A stretch of 64,000 nucleotides of DNA from Cladorrhinum sp. PSN259 (GCA_033725935.1 MU867077.1:124001-188000); one strand, 5' to 3'. Shown: positions 1-12,259, counted from the stretch's first letter. The notes: generated by a model not told the origin, from the sequence alone. Made by a program: numbers and translations.

Positions 1-1785
1 TTTGCAGTATACAAAATTGATATTTTAAAGCAATTTTTTTTGCTTTTGATTCTGTTTGTTTTTGAGGGAGCGAGCGAGCAAGAGGGAGAAAGTGGTGTTC
101 AGGAGAGGTAAGGAGAGGAAATGAGTGGAAACGGGGGGGATGATTATTTGAGGACAAGTTTTTTGGTCTGTTTGTTTGTTGTAATTGTGTTTGAGTCTTT
201 TTGGTGCATTTCATGTCTCTCTAGTTTGATTTGTATCTGGCACGGAAGAAGGAATTGAGAGGGAAAAAAAAAAAGGAAGTTGGTAGAAACATAGCGAATT
301 ACAACATGTATAGTACATGCTGCAATGGTTGTAAGGAGGTATTTACATGGGACCTTGGTTTGGAAGTCTGATGATACGGGTACATTTAGCATGCTTTATT
401 AGGTGGTCTGCTTGAACACATTTGGTTATGAAACCAACACACACACAAAACGTGGATCCGTGAAGTTGAACTGTCTTGTCCAATGGAATGGAACTTTGGT
501 GGGATTCCATGTCTATTTCTTTTTGCAAGGATTTTTCTGGTGCTTTCTATTATGTACAGATGTAACGGCTTTGCATTGGGCTTTGCATTAGTTCTTATAG
601 GATGTTTAGCATAGTATACTAGTATAGTGCGGGTGTTAGCGTTTTTTTTGTTTAGAGCGGTTTTTCTTCGTGTTCAAAGAGAGGAGTAAACTATAGTTGT
701 ACAGGGTGGGAGATTGGTGGTGGTGTTGGTGGTGTGTCGGGCTGGTGTCTGACTGGTTGGAGGAGTTGAAAGTAAGTGCCCAGGCCGTGGTGGTGGTGGT
801 AGTGGTGGTGGTGTGTTGGTGGAATGACGCGCAGCAGCTGGAACCTATGGTACGGGATGTCACCAGATGATGCAGTTTGTTATATATGTAGCGTATGTTG
901 ATGATGAAAATACTACTTTGCTAGGTTGGATGAGGGAATCCGAGAGTTTGGGGTCGTATATGATGTGCGTGGGGGGGTTTTTTGTGGTGTGAGTGGTGTT
1001 GAAGAGACACGGCAGGTAGGTATTCTATTTACACTATGGATAATGGAAGATCGGAGAGAGAAAATGTTATGGATGATGAAATGGAGGGGGCTTTTTTATT
1101 ATTACATTTTCTTTTTACAGCCATTTCATATTGGTATTACGGTGTTACACGATAAAATACGAAACAGAATCAAAAACAAAAACAAAAAAAATTGTTCCGA
1201 ATACGAGATCTACTCCACTGGGCTCGCTCGTGGCAAGGTTTATGATTCTCTCGACGGGAGTCTGGAGAATGAAGGCTTGCGAAATGGAGTCGTTGCGTAG
1301 TTGTCCCCGACCTTTCTGTGGGGTGACGTGATGAAAGGATGGTGCAGAGCGGAATTGATGGATACGATGCAACGGATAACAGTGTCGATTCGGTGCGTGG
1401 GGTAGCACTGTGTTCCTCACCCCTGCCCCTGGGAAATGTGTGGGCGGGGCATTTACATTAGACGAGAAAACCAATCAGATGAAAGTCCTCAAAGGACGTT
1501 AGCGGAATGGGACAAAAGGCTTGGCGTCAGCCTTGTTCGGAAGGCTGCCGACCTTTTTTTTTTTTTTGTGGCTACTTACAACAATTCGATTTGCTAACGG
1601 TAGGTATTCAACGGACGGGATTTATTTTCTGGCGCGCGCAAAGGGACTCTAACAGTAACGACGTAAAACTGGCATCGGGATTGATCGCCAGGTTCCGCGC
1701 GTCTACGCGGGCGGTGACTGGTTCAATATTTGGTAGTGGGAGGGGGTTCGTTTATTACTCGACTGCTACGACGACGATACAGACG
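1..1785. other. Left-edge intergenic region
   Basis: I see no convincing gene here. Open frames are short and overlap at random. A GGT-rich simple repeat lies at 787-822, with looser GGT-rich sequence from about 715. The part next to dus1 (about 1500-1785) is its probable promoter and leader. The first few hundred bases are T-rich on the + strand and could be untranslated sequence of a gene beyond the edge. Confidence 0.6.
787..822. repeat. GGT/TGG trinucleotide microsatellite
   Basis: An imperfect run of TGG units, interrupted by AGT and TGT, seen directly in the sequence. It lies in non-coding DNA. Confidence 0.8.
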
Positions 1786-3467
1786 ATGGCCTCTGAGACG
1801 GCACCGACGGCGATCGATGCGGCGCCCACGCCTAGGAAGAAGTTGCACGGACGGGCATTTTATGAGAGTATCGGATCGCCAAAGTACATCCTTGCGCCTA
1901 TGGTTGATCAGTCAGAATTTGTAAGGCATCCTCAAATGGCAAGAGAGCTGGAGTCAACGGAAGCTGATGTGGTTGCGATCCCTAGGCATGGCGAATGTTA
2001 TCGCGATCCTTCATGCCCGAATCCGAGCGCAGAGCCATTCTTGCATACACTCCCATGTTCCACGCCCGTCTCTATAGCGAAACCCACAAATACCGAGACC
2101 AGCACTTCCAAGCGACGAAACCAGGCGAACCCAGCACCCCGTGGCTCGACGGTAATCCGACCATTGACCGACCGCTCTTCGTACAGTTTTGCGCCAACGA
2201 TCCTCAACACTTACTGAATGCTGCAAAGCTGGTCGCTCCCTACTGCGACGCCATAGACCTCAACCTCGGTTGCCCACAGGGTATTGCGAAGAAGGGGCAT
2301 TATGGATCATTCTTGCAGGAGGATCAGGATCTTATATACAGATTGATCAATACCCTCCACTTGAACCTCGACATTCCGGTTACGGCCAAGATCAGAATTC
2401 TCGATACGAAGGAGGCAACCCTTAAATACGCGCAAAACGTTCTCGCAGCGGGTGCAAGCATTCTTACAGTCCACGGGAGGAGGAGAGAACAAAAGGGACA
2501 TTTGACTGGCTTAGCAGAGTGGCAGATGATTCGATTCCTACGCGAGAGCCTCCCCAAGGAAACGGTCATCTTCGCCAACGGCAATATCCTCGAGCATGGC
2601 GACATTGAGAAGTGCCTTGAAGCAACAGGAGCAGACGGCGTCATGTCGGCAGAAGGCAACCTCAGCAACCCTGGTATCTTTGCGCCAGATCCGCCACTCG
2701 ACGACCCAACGCCAGAATTTTGGAGAGGGAAAGACGGCAAGGGGGGATGGAGAGTCGACGCAGTGTTCAGGAGATATCTGGACATTTTATATCAATACGT
2801 CCACAACAGGACACCACCAAGCAGGAAGCCCCTCTTCGTCCCGGGGATGGATACAGCCTGGTTGGATGAGTCAGCCACTTTCGAAGAAAAGAAATACGAC
2901 GGTGCAGCAAAACGGAAAGCAGGCACCGAACTGAATCCCAACTACTCCGCCTTGCAGGGCCACATGTTCCACATGCTACGACACTTCGTGACCAAGCACC
3001 ACGACGTGCGGAACGCTCTTGCGAAAGCCCGATCCCAGGATATTGACCAGTTCGAGGTGATCCTTGAGATGGTAGAGAGGAAAGTGGCCGAAGGTATCTT
3101 GGAGTACGAGAAAACGGACGGAGCAAGCGTAGCTGACCCCGAGGGGGACGCAAAATTGAGAGAAAAAGTTGCGGATCAAGAGGCAAATGGAACTGAGACC
3201 TCTGCAGGCGTAATATTGCAATGCAGGAGGCCGTGGTGGGTTGTGCAGCCCATCATTAGGCCGCTGCCTAGCGAAGCGATGGCCAAGGGGGCTATTCAGC
3301 CTACCAAGAAGGAGAAGAAGCGGATGGCTGAAGAGCAGGAGCAGCAAAACGGAGCCAAGAAAGTAAAGAGTGAAGAGAAGGGTGTTGGGAATGGAAATAG
3401 GGTAAAGGAGGAGGAGAAGGAGGAGGCTGAGTTAGCCCAGGCTACCAATGAGCTGGTTGCTGGTTGA
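1786..3467 (+). CDS. dus1: tRNA-dihydrouridine(16/17) synthase [NAD(P)+] Dus1
   Basis: FMN enzyme that reduces uridine to dihydrouridine in the D-loop of cytosolic tRNAs (positions 16/17 for Dus1). I predict two exons, 1786-1920 and 1986-3467, giving 538 residues. The 65-nt intron (GTAAGG...CCTAG, with CTGAT as branch-point candidate) joins both frames in phase 0. The join recreates the family signature APMVDQSEFAWRML, which is broken in the unspliced frames. Other visible motifs are YTPMFHARLY, VQFCANDP, the catalytic loop DLNLGCPQ with Cys near residue 141, TVHGRRREQKG and the FMN-binding FANGNI. After about residue 430 comes a Lys/Glu-rich tail that yeast Dus1 (423 residues) largely lacks. 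The start is the ATG of MASETAPT. The frame stays open upstream to 1507, so an N-terminally longer form is conceivable but lacks family support. Confidence 0.93.
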
Positions 3468-5942
3468 ATGAATCTGCTGCAAGGCGATATGCTTGTGGCT
3501 TAGAGGCAATGCCGATGTTTATAGATGCATCATCTCACGATATAACGACCTATTTCTGCATGGAATATAAAGGATGATTCGCAAGCAATGATCTTGAGGT
3601 TTTCTTCTCTGAAAGATACCATGTTACGATCACTGGCTGCGTCAAGCGGCGTGAGTCTGAGTTGGCCATGGCTAATGTACGACAACAACATTCTAATAGT
3701 CGGCCAAATACAAGACCGTTGCCTTTCCTCATGCTTGAAGAAATGTGGATCGAAGCTTCTACCTGGGGGCAAGCCGCCAGACCCCCAGACCTCGCTGCGC
3801 TCGAAGATCCGTATCTTCTTGATGGCTTCGTTTTTGTACTGAGATACTGCTCCTGAATTACTGGCCTTGCAATACTGGCTTCCGGGTTATTGTATCTTTG
3901 TGATGGTTCCCGGCCTGCCACCAGCACTGGTTACCTAGCCACCCACACAGGTTCTGGTACTAGCACTCTGCCTAGCTCCTACCCACATTGAAAGAAATTA
4001 TAAATCTGAAGATTTTTCTTTACGCTTTAGGCCGTGGCTCAACAGTGGCTTACACTGCCAGGGTCCTACTACATGGCAATCCCCCGTCGAGAAACTCTGT
4101 CAATAGCTAACATAAAGGAAGAGAAGCACCTACCAGATTCTCCATTGCAAGCAATTTCCGAATCATGACATATTGGAGCGAAGCTCCAATTACCAAAGCT
4201 GTTCTTCATATGTTCAGCTTCTTCACATCGGTAACGTCGACATCAACAACAAGTTGGTCCACTCTCCCAAATACGGCATGCACCTATTCCGTTATTTGCT
4301 CGCCAGCCTACCTAATTCAACGTCATGCACGTGTGCCTCCAACGACCAGTGACTGAAGCCTTTAATTACCTGGTATGATGCATACTTGGCGTTCAGAGTC
4401 GAGATGGAGAGTCGGCAGTATCATGGATGCGGAGAATGGTGAGAAACCGAAAGTCTAGGAAGGGGGAAGGTTGCCAAAGATGACGAGACGCATGCCGCCG
4501 AACCTTTAATGACAGATGTGCTGTACATTATGTGTAAAGTATGATCGAAACATTCGAGTGAGAGAAGGAGATTTCCAAGCAGCAAACCACGAGCCATTTA
4601 TCACTACTAGCATCGTAGCCTTCTCTACTCAGGTCTCGAAAACACCAACTGAGTACCATCCTGCAACACCAAGTAGCGCAGCTCGTAAATGAATACAGAC
4701 TTGTCAACTAACAGTAGGAAACAGCGAAGCAAATACCCCGATCTCTTCCGACCTGGTCGCTGAGCTTGAGGCATACTGGGACGCAAAGAGGAAAGTAAAC
4801 AGGGTTTCGCTGAGCTCTTCATTTGTGAACTCACGGATGAAAATGAATGGTTTCTAATGCCCGTCTCGCCCGCTGCGATTCTCTCCCGGTATCTGTCTGA
4901 CTCAAACATGTGTAGAACTGTTGCTGCGACTGCTCAACCTCAAGAGGGGCCCCGGAGGCGTTGGCAAGGCTGAAAATGTCTTGTGCCGCCATGGTAGGGT
5001 GACGACTATCAAAAAAAGGTCAAAGACCAAAAAGACAAAGGGCTGGCTTCATCACCCAGTCGGTCATGGTGTTCTAGCTCTTAAAAGGAAGGAGTTGGTG
5101 CGTCTACAGGGCACCATTAGGAAGACACTATCTCTTGATACCGGTCTTGGACAGACCGAGCCTAATCTTTGCAGTTTTCCCTCAGTAATTCCAGTTTGTG
5201 TCGTGATAGCATATCATTTCTCACCCATCTGATCGGTCCAGATGTGTATAAGTTCCCGATTGGGCTTAGTCTCCGGGTCCATCATCCAGGAACGCCGCGA
5301 CGGCGAGTGTCCGGAATTTTCGGAGCTCGACCTATCATCGGTGATCACGCTCTAGAGTAAAAGCCCGCCACATCAATAACTGTCTAGGCACCAGCTTGAA
5401 GTACCAACAGCATAGTTGTTGGTTCAGGTGTCTAGAAAGGGGGAGTGAGCGGTCAAGTTCAGGGTGAGATTTGAAATCTTGGATGTCTCACACTGTTTGG
5501 AGGGTTAGGGTTGTAACGTTCCTTGCTCTTTCAAGATACCCTCCTGAATCCGATTGGCCATAATCTAAAAACTCAATAATTCAAAGTTCAGACTGCTCCA
5601 GACATTATCCACAGTTCCAAGAATCTGGAAGATTCGCTCAAGTCCTCCCGGCAATTGTTCCTTCCTTTGATCTGTCTCGGGGTTCAAAATGGAAGCCCCC
5701 ACAAACTGACAAGCGGCCCGGGTGGATCGAGATCGCGGAGACTAGTCCTCTTACGGCTAGCGCGTTTATGTGACAATGCTCGCTTTGGCCAACCGGTGGA
5801 ATTCTCGGAGACCGTCTTGGGACCTCCTTCTCTCATCAGACGAAAAGTGGCACAGAAGTACTTGCCTTAGTAGACTGTGTAGGTGATCAAAATCCCACAA
5901 ATATTAAACCCTCAGAGCATCTCTGTCCTCTTTTTGCAAAAA
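3468..5942. other. Intergenic region between dus1 and the zinc-cluster gene
   Basis: About 2.5 kb with only short, mutually overlapping frames, none with a recognisable motif or good splice context. It contains the 3' end of dus1 and, in the last several hundred bases, the likely promoter of the next gene. Two TTAGGG units near 5503-5515 are too few to be telomeric. Confidence 0.6.
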
Positions 5943-7523
5943 ATGCGCCAGACTCTGCGGCGATCTTGTGGTGAATGCGCCAAGGCGAAGCAGAAATGCG
6001 ACCTCCAGACCCCGCGTTGTTCCCGCTGCTTGAAGCGGAACTCACAGTGCAGTTATGCCAACGAGCCGTTGACCTTGACAGCGCCAAACAGTCCCCAGAC
6101 GGCTGCTAGTGACTCTCCCGGTCCTGGACCGTTAACCACGTACAGAATCGGATCTCTAGACCCATTCGATTCATATCCGCAGACGAGACTTCCGAGAGAA
6201 CGTGTCCAAAGACTCATACACAGCTTCCTCAACAAGATAGCATTCCAGTACTACCCTCTTGATCTCAACGCAACCTCAAACCCCTTTCTCATCTCTTGGT
6301 GGCCCCTTGCCTTGGGCGACCCCGTACTATTCCATGTCTCCCTTCAGACAGCATGTCTGGACGACGAGCTGCTGGCTCAGAAGGGGTTTCAGACGTCAGA
6401 GATCCTGATGGCAGACTCTGTGGCTTTGCTTCGGCGCAAAGTTGAGAACCCATTGTTAGCCATACAGGATGGGACGCTCAACTCTGTCATCACATTGGCT
6501 ACCATTGAATATGGCAAGGGAAACTTTGAGGTCAGCAAAATGCACGTGGACGGCGTGAAGAAGTTGGTCGACATGAGAGGTGGCATCAACTCGGTAAGGC
6601 AAACCAGCCCCTTAACCGGAAGGATGGTCAGCTGGTGAGTTTTGCCCCCAAACATCAATGAATCATCGGATACTGATTATGGATATCAAAGGGTAACTAT
6701 GCTTGTCAATGGCCATCCACAGTTCCAGACGCAAGACGACACGGGTATTGGGGATGGTATACCTCCCATACATGAATGGCAACTCGAGTGGACAGAGTTC
6801 GATGACGACCTTTATGAGATCAACAGCCTCGAAGTCGATCACGCAGTGAAGAACGTATTCACTCGACTCCGTACCGTGTTTCAGCGAGCTAGAAGGATAC
6901 CCCTCCCGACGACCAACTGTCTCCACGATCTCACCTGTTTCGTTGTACATCGGCTGCTTCTCTCAGCTCCTGGTACGGAAGCCGCCCAACTATCTCCGAT
7001 CACCGAGTGTATCCGTTACGCGATCATACTCTACATGCTTATCTCCCAAGGTCCAACATATTACTCTCATGCCGTCTTTATGGAATCGATTACGGCCCGC
7101 TTCATTGGCCATCTTGAGCGCTTTGAGTTAACGGGACGGCAGTTTGATTCGCTTGATGTTTGGCTCGTTTCGGTTGGAATGGTAGCATCTACTGGGACGC
7201 CTCGATACTCATTGTTCATGGACGGCGCACGGTTCCTCGCCACTTCACTACAACTGAGAAACTGGGAAGACATCTTTGTCCACATCAGGAGAGTTTTGTG
7301 GCTGGAGCTAGAGGGAGGCGAAGATCACTTCCGATCCTATTGGGACACTGTCCTTGGTATGGGAGATCCTTCAACGCCACCGCTGTCAGAGTGTTCCTCT
7401 CCTGTTGAGGGAAACAGCATTGCTGCGGGATTTCTGCTCAACCTGATGGCACCGGGAAGACCTGTTTCTGTCAGTTCAAACTATCAACGAAGACAGAGCA
7501 TACTAGTTGGACCAGAGACCTAG
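5943..7523 (+). CDS. Zn2Cys6 transcription factor with fungal-specific regulatory domain
   Basis: Predicted 507-residue DNA-binding regulator. The zinc cluster is at the N-terminus: Cys 9, 12, 19, 26, 29 and 36 in the pattern CX2CX6CX6CX2CX6C. The rest resembles the fungal-specific transcription factor domain, including a VDMRGGINS motif. Exons are 5943-6634 and 6692-7523. The 57-nt intron has a perfect GTGAGT donor and a TACTGAT branch-like site, but an AAAG acceptor rather than CAG/TAG. I chose this splice because it yields the continuous family motif GRMVSWVTMLVNGHPQF. A competing intron, 6594-6722, also keeps frame but deletes that motif. The start is the ATG seven codons before the first cluster residues. 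An in-frame ATG at 5883 would add 20 residues. Targets are unknown and nothing nearby looks like a metabolic cluster. Confidence 0.82.
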
Positions 7524-8242
7524 GAGTCGGCATGTCTCAGTTACATCCAACGTCTACGTGGTAGCCGAATTCTAGACACCACCCTATGCAGTCCTTTTTA
7601 GACCTAACCGCGGTTAGGACTGGGCCATCTTCAACAGGGGCTAGAACCTAGGCTCTGGGTTGACGCGAAGGCCAGGAGAGAACGACGGACCCAGCAAGCA
7701 CTTGAGGTTAGTGTCGTATAATGTACAGCAGCACAAACCATTCAAGGCAGGGAATCATTGTGAGTTAACATTGACAACAAAGGAGAGGTAGTTTTACTGA
7801 CCAACAGGCCCAAGACAAGAAATCAAACTATCGACGATAGCTGCTATACGAATCTCTACGTTGTGTAGAGCAGGGTAATTGTGATACCAAAAGGTGGCTC
7901 GATCTAATGCTGGCGGCACACAATCTTTTTAGCTCGGTTAGTGCCAGATTGGGTAACATAGTCGGACAACTGACACCAGGGGAGGTCTTGCATGGTGTCA
8001 TGCACATAAGGTTGAGTTGGCGTCCATCTGAAGCCATTTAGTCTTCCGATGACATAAACAGGGTACAAGACAACGAAAATGACTTGGTTCCATCTTTGTA
8101 CCAATGGCATTACACGATCCGTCCTGAGGAGGCGGTTCGGCCCTCGAGGTTCTGACGCTCCTTCCTGCCTGAGCTCAGGACAGAACTTTATATATTAGGT
8201 CTAGCGAGCACCTTCCAACAGCCCCCAGACGGGAAACACTGG

Positions 8243-8330
8243 GCAATAGTCCAATGGTCTGGGGGCAACCACGCCAACCCCCCTCGCACTCGAGTGCGAG
8301 GTCCCCCGTTCGATTCCTCGGCCGACCCAC
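8243..8330 (+). other. Degenerate tRNA-like segment (pseudo-tRNA or SINE head)
   Basis: A box-A-like sequence TAGTCCAATGG (about 8247-8257) is followed at tRNA spacing by a box-B-like CGTTCGATTCC (8308-8318). These are the internal RNA polymerase III promoter elements of tRNA genes. The T-stem does not pair, no 7-bp acceptor stem fits, and a 20-bp perfect palindrome (8282-8301) occupies the anticodon-arm position with a loop of the wrong size. It is therefore unlikely to be a working tRNA. A decayed tRNA or the 5' end of a SINE-type retroelement is more likely. Confidence 0.35.
8282..8301. repeat. 20-bp perfect palindrome centred on CTCGAG
   Basis: Each half is the exact reverse complement of the other (10-bp arms, no spacer). 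It sits inside the tRNA-like segment. Confidence 0.9.
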
Positions 8331-8683
8331 GGAGTAAACGCACCGAATGCGTTTCGTACCCGGGCACCTTCACTACTGAACGATCGGCTGCGATCTGGTA
8401 GGGGAAGTTGCTCGGTTAGCTTTTGCCATTTTTGCATACAAATTATTATTTTTTACCCTTGGGGAATCGAGAGGATTCACTCCATAGAAAAGTCAGCATG
8501 GACAATGACTTCGGTGTATAAACAAGTAGAGTAAAATTGAAATGATATCTCGAACTACCATAAACCATAACCCATGACACCCAGAAGCTCCCGAGTTTTA
8601 AAATCATTCGTGACCAAATATCATCCATCCATCCAATCCCATTCAAAACGCCAAATATCCAGAACCTCATACCCACCACCCTT

Positions 8684-9835
8684 TTAAATCAACAGAAACA
8701 CAACCAACCCCATAAAAACCGACACCAACAATCCCCTCTGGGCATCCGCCACTTTCCCTGCAGCACCGTTATTCCACAACATGACCGGTTTTCCCAGCTG
8801 CGAAGTCCCGTCAACACTGCAAACAGCTCCACATTGCCCATTGCCGTTCCCTTGACTCCCTCCATCCTTCTTCGCCTTGCTGTTCCGTATCATCTTACTG
8901 CCCTTCTCCTCCGTGGTGTTGTAGACAATCTCGAACCACTGCACCTGCAGGTAGGCGGCATCCCAGAGCGTCATGTTTCCGGTCCACTTCCCGCCGTCGC
9001 TCCAGCTGTTCAGGATGATGTTGCTCACGTCCTTGGGCGTCTGGAAGTCAATCTTGGCGACCTCGATATCGTTGACGTACCAGACGGTGTAGTGGGGCGT
9101 CCAGTCCAGCCGGTGGACCGCCCAGTCTGACCAGTTGAGGCCCGAAGGCATTGTCGAGTTCTTTGTCGCCTGCGGGACGACGTCGCCCGAGTCGGTGTAG
9201 GACGGCTGGTTGGTGTAGTGTATCAGATTGGGCGGATCCGAAGTTCGGATCTCCAGGTCTGATTCCTGCACTTTTGCCAGGGTCGAGGAGTCGCGGTAGG
9301 TGAACATGGCCGTTATTGCCCCCTTGGCGCCGATGGTGCGGGCCGACATGCGCATGGAGAGGAACTGGAATTTAGCAGAGGCTGATTCGATTTCTGCGGC
9401 CGTCTGGAAGGACTGCATCCGCTGGGTGCGTAAAGTCAAAAAGGTTGAGGGCGGGTTCGAGTTGGGTAAGGATTCGATGTAGACGTTGTTGGGCGAGTTC
9501 GTCATGTTTACTGTTGCGTCTTGACGGATTCCGCCCGAGTTGTTCCAGGAGCCCAGCATCCAGAAGTCTGTCCATGTTGAGGTGGTGAAGTAGTTGGATG
9601 TCATCTCTGCTGAGGCTGAGGATTGGTAGTCACGAATTGCAGGGGGCACGCCTGCGTATTGGGATAGAGAGCGGAAGTCGAAGAAGCGGTGTTCGGTGAA
9701 GAAGTGGGTGTCGTTTGTGGATTTGAGGAGGTAGCAGCCGCATTTGGAGTCGTCGGTTAGGGATTGGGCTTGGGAGAGTGATAGAGAGGAGAAGAAGAAG
9801 AGGAGGGAGATGGGTAATGATATGAGGGTCTTCAT
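8684..9835 (-). CDS. Secreted GH16-family (concanavalin A-like) glucanase or transglycosylase, GPI-anchored
   Basis: 383 residues, single exon. Residues 1-24 form a signal peptide with a long Leu/Phe/Ser core. The central part resembles the GH16 jelly-roll fold. The catalytic-type motif E-x-D-x-E is present as ESDLE at residues 191-195, and the aromatic DWAVHRLDWTPHYTVWYVN stretch that typically follows is there too. Several N-x-S/T glycosylation sites occur. The C-terminus has a Gly/Asn-rich spacer with two Cys, then a small-residue region and a hydrophobic end (LLVSVFMGLVVFLLI), which is the layout of a GPI-anchor signal. A cell-wall beta-glucan role follows from the family and is an inference. 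It converges on the zinc-cluster gene. Confidence 0.85.
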   Translation of the reverse strand: MKTLISLPISLLFFFSSLSLSQAQSLTDDSKCGCYLLKSTNDTHFFTEHRFFDFRSLSQYAGVPPAIRDYQSSASAEMTSNYFTTSTWTDFWMLGSWNNSGGIRQDATVNMTNSPNNVYIESLPNSNPPSTFLTLRTQRMQSFQTAAEIESASAKFQFLSMRMSARTIGAKGAITAMFTYRDSSTLAKVQESDLEIRTSDPPNLIHYTNQPSYTDSGDVVPQATKNSTMPSGLNWSDWAVHRLDWTPHYTVWYVNDIEVAKIDFQTPKDVSNIILNSWSDGGKWTGNMTLWDAAYLQVQWFEIVYNTTEEKGSKMIRNSKAKKDGGSQGNGNGQCGAVCSVDGTSQLGKPVMLWNNGAAGKVADAQRGLLVSVFMGLVVFLLI

Positions 9836-11278
9836 CTTGGCGATGAGATGAGAGAAGTTGAGGGCTGTATAGGTTGTAAACTAATCATGTATCCTATACT
9901 ATTCAGATTGATTGTCTTGATACCAGAGGCCAGGAGAGGTAAAGGGGGAGACAAGCAGACAAGTGACGGCATGAGGCGGCACATGGGAATTGGGTTCAAT
10001 AAATAACTGGGATGGGATTAGATAAACGAGACGCCAGAAGAATACAACGGCGGAGGGGGTAGCAGCCGCGGAACCAGGATAATGGAACGAGGGGTGGTCA
10101 AATGTTTTTCTTCGCTCCCGAGTAACATGCTACCATGCCCATCTGCTCGTTTACACGGTCCGCCGGCAAAGACCAAGAGTTTTAAAAAACGTGGGCATGG
10201 CCGTCTTCCATCCAACCTCGTTGTCGAATCTATTGGTCAATGCCATGAGGTGCAGCGACGATCCAGACCGACCGGAAACCCTGCCATGGTATCTGACGGG
10301 AGATATCAGGCACACTTTCGCAGGCTGGCGAATCAGTTCGAGTCCATACACAACGATAGTAGCGACCAGGCTCCAGGGATCAGCATTTTGCCATAAAAGG
10401 TTCTGCATGGCTGATAGTATATAGTTTATCCGGTTAAAGTTGTTACCAGACCGAGATCCTATTTCTGGACTTGTACAGAGTAGCATCGAGGGGTCTCCAA
10501 TGTGACTGTAAGGATATTTACTTTTTCAAGATACCGGGATACAGCCCTGAAGATGAGACAAGTCAAAAGTGGTTATAAAGAAGACTGGCACCTTGTCATG
10601 TCGATGACTTCCTCATTGGCAAACGGAATGGAACAATGACAAAAGGAATTCTTCGAGAACACGTATGCTTGAATTACGTATATTCTAATATCTCTGAGAC
10701 GAGCCTAAGTCTTTTCCAGGTTTGTTCAAGATGGTGCAATTGGGAAGTTGAGGCAATTCCCGGATTTGTGGTGATCTGGCTTCGGGTAGCTGCAGTGTTC
10801 GGTGGATTCCACAAATTGATATTGGGGATTTTTGGTTTGACTACCAAAGCAATAACGATGAGACGAAGCATAATTTATTTCCAAGAATCCCCCAAGCAAA
10901 TCCACTTTATTCGATGAGGAAAGAGAACGTCGCTGAAGTGAGGATTAAGCTTTGGTGATCCTTGGCAACGTTGCTTAGCCATCAAGCAAGTCGATGAACT
11001 GCTCGCTTTATAGCTATACCGCTTAATTGCAACAACAAAGATCATCGGTTATTTGCATCTCAAATCGGAGCTCGCACCGGTTGCGCACCGACTGCAGCTG
11101 CTCCACACCAAACCAAAGTCGCAGCAAAGACATCATCAACCTACCTGCCGCCGTTTTTCTGTGCCGTGCGGCCTTTTTCGTACTTTTCTTCGCGGCGGGC
11201 TATAAATTTGTGGCAAAACATCGCGTTGCCCCTACAAACTGACAATTTACCCTGTCAACTCTGCCGCAATCTTTCATC
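9836..11278. other. Divergent intergenic region
   Basis: Shared upstream region of the GH16-type gene (-) and the WW-domain gene (+). Several short frames exist but none shows a motif or a good exon structure. I see no gene or RNA in it. Confidence 0.6.
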
Positions 11279-12259
11279 ATGTCGACTCCGACCGAGAGCG
11301 AGAAAGCCGCGATTGCGCCAGAAGTTGAGCGCAGGGACGAAGCTCAAGAAGCGGTCAAGAAGGAGGCCTCAGAAACTGTAGAGAAAGACGCGACCAAGGA
11401 AACCGAAGCCGAATCTCAATCTCCAGATGGAGACGAGCAGGAAGATGCACCATCACCAACCCCATCAAACGACTCTTCCGAAGACGAAGAAGGCGAGGTC
11501 TCCGACACAGAAGACGCGAGCGCCGCACCGCCATTACCAAATGAGCTTCTCCCAGATACCAACGGCGCGCCACCTCTCCCATCCGAACCTCTCCCTTCTG
11601 CGACTGAACAACAACAACAAAGAGAACAACCAGAAGACGACGGCTGGGACTGCCATTGGAACCCAAACGACAGCTCCTGGTGGTTCTACAACCGATTCAC
11701 AGGCGTATGGCAAAAAGAAAACCCACGAATGCAAACCACTGCGACTCAAACTCCCGCAGCTCCTGCCGCACCATTACCCCCCAACACAGACAAGACATCA
11801 ATATCAGACCCGACCTCCCTAGCAGGAGGCTACAACCCGGCAATCCACGGCTCATACGACGAAAACGCATGGTACGCCAAGAATGCACGCGCCCTGGCCG
11901 AACAATCTGCACCACAGGTTCTAGACCCGGCTGTAGCAGCGGCCATGCTGGCGCAGTCTCAAGGTCAAGGAGGAGGAGCAGGAGGAGCGGAATACGCCAC
12001 GGGAGGATACTTTAATCGGTTCACGGGGCAGTGGCAGATGCCTGAGCAAGGAGTGGAGAAGCACAGCGACGAGGCAAAGAGCAGGAGGCAGATGGCTGCG
12101 TTCTTTGACGTTGATGCTGCGGCGAATAATATGCATGATGGGAGGAGTTTGAAGGCTGAGAGGTCGGGGAAGAAGCCGACCAAGAAGGAGCTGAAGGAAT
12201 TTAAGGAGAAGAGGAGGCAGAAGAAGGAGGAGAGGAGGAGGGCTTGGTTGAAGGATTAG
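11279..12259 (+). CDS. WW-domain protein, putative splicing/RNA-linked factor
   Basis: 326 residues, no intron. The N-terminal 120 residues are acidic and Pro/Glu-rich. A WW-type module follows at about 121-150 (DDGWDCHWNPNDSSWWFYN, with conserved Trp and Tyr/Asn). A second, shorter motif, GGYFNRFTGQWQMPEQG, lies near residue 240 and resembles the end of another WW repeat. The C-terminal 80 residues are a highly charged Lys/Arg/Glu helix (SGKKPTKKELKEFKEKRR and onward), a pattern seen in conserved fungal WW proteins. WW modules bind proline-rich partners. A nuclear, splicing-related role is plausible from the architecture but not proven. It converges with rix1. Confidence 0.8.
   Translation: MSTPTESEKAAIAPEVERRDEAQEAVKKEASETVEKDATKETEAESQSPDGDEQEDAPSPTPSNDSSEDEEGEVSDTEDASAAPPLPNELLPDTNGAPPLPSEPLPSATEQQQQREQPEDDGWDCHWNPNDSSWWFYNRFTGVWQKENPRMQTTATQTPAAPAAPLPPNTDKTSISDPTSLAGGYNPAIHGSYDENAWYAKNARALAEQSAPQVLDPAVAAAMLAQSQGQGGGAGGAEYATGGYFNRFTGQWQMPEQGVEKHSDEAKSRRQMAAFFDVDAAANNMHDGRSLKAERSGKKPTKKELKEFKEKRRQKKEERRRAWLKD

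Larger units (their letters stand above)
7524..8683. other. Convergent intergenic region
   Basis: Lies between the ends of the zinc-cluster gene (+) and the GH16-type gene (-). I see no gene. It contains a tRNA-like segment with a long palindrome (8243-8330, listed separately) and, just after it, a short hairpin (AAACGCA / TGCGTTT, 8335-8353). Confidence 0.6.

Noticed and set aside
5503..5515. TTAGGG-like units suggesting telomeric sequence
   Set aside because: Only two units, isolated between ordinary genes.
6594..6722. Alternative 129-nt intron (GTAAGG to CACAG) in the first zinc-cluster gene
   Set aside because: Keeps frame but removes the motif RMVSWVTMLVNGHPQF, which fits the family; the 57-nt intron is preferred.
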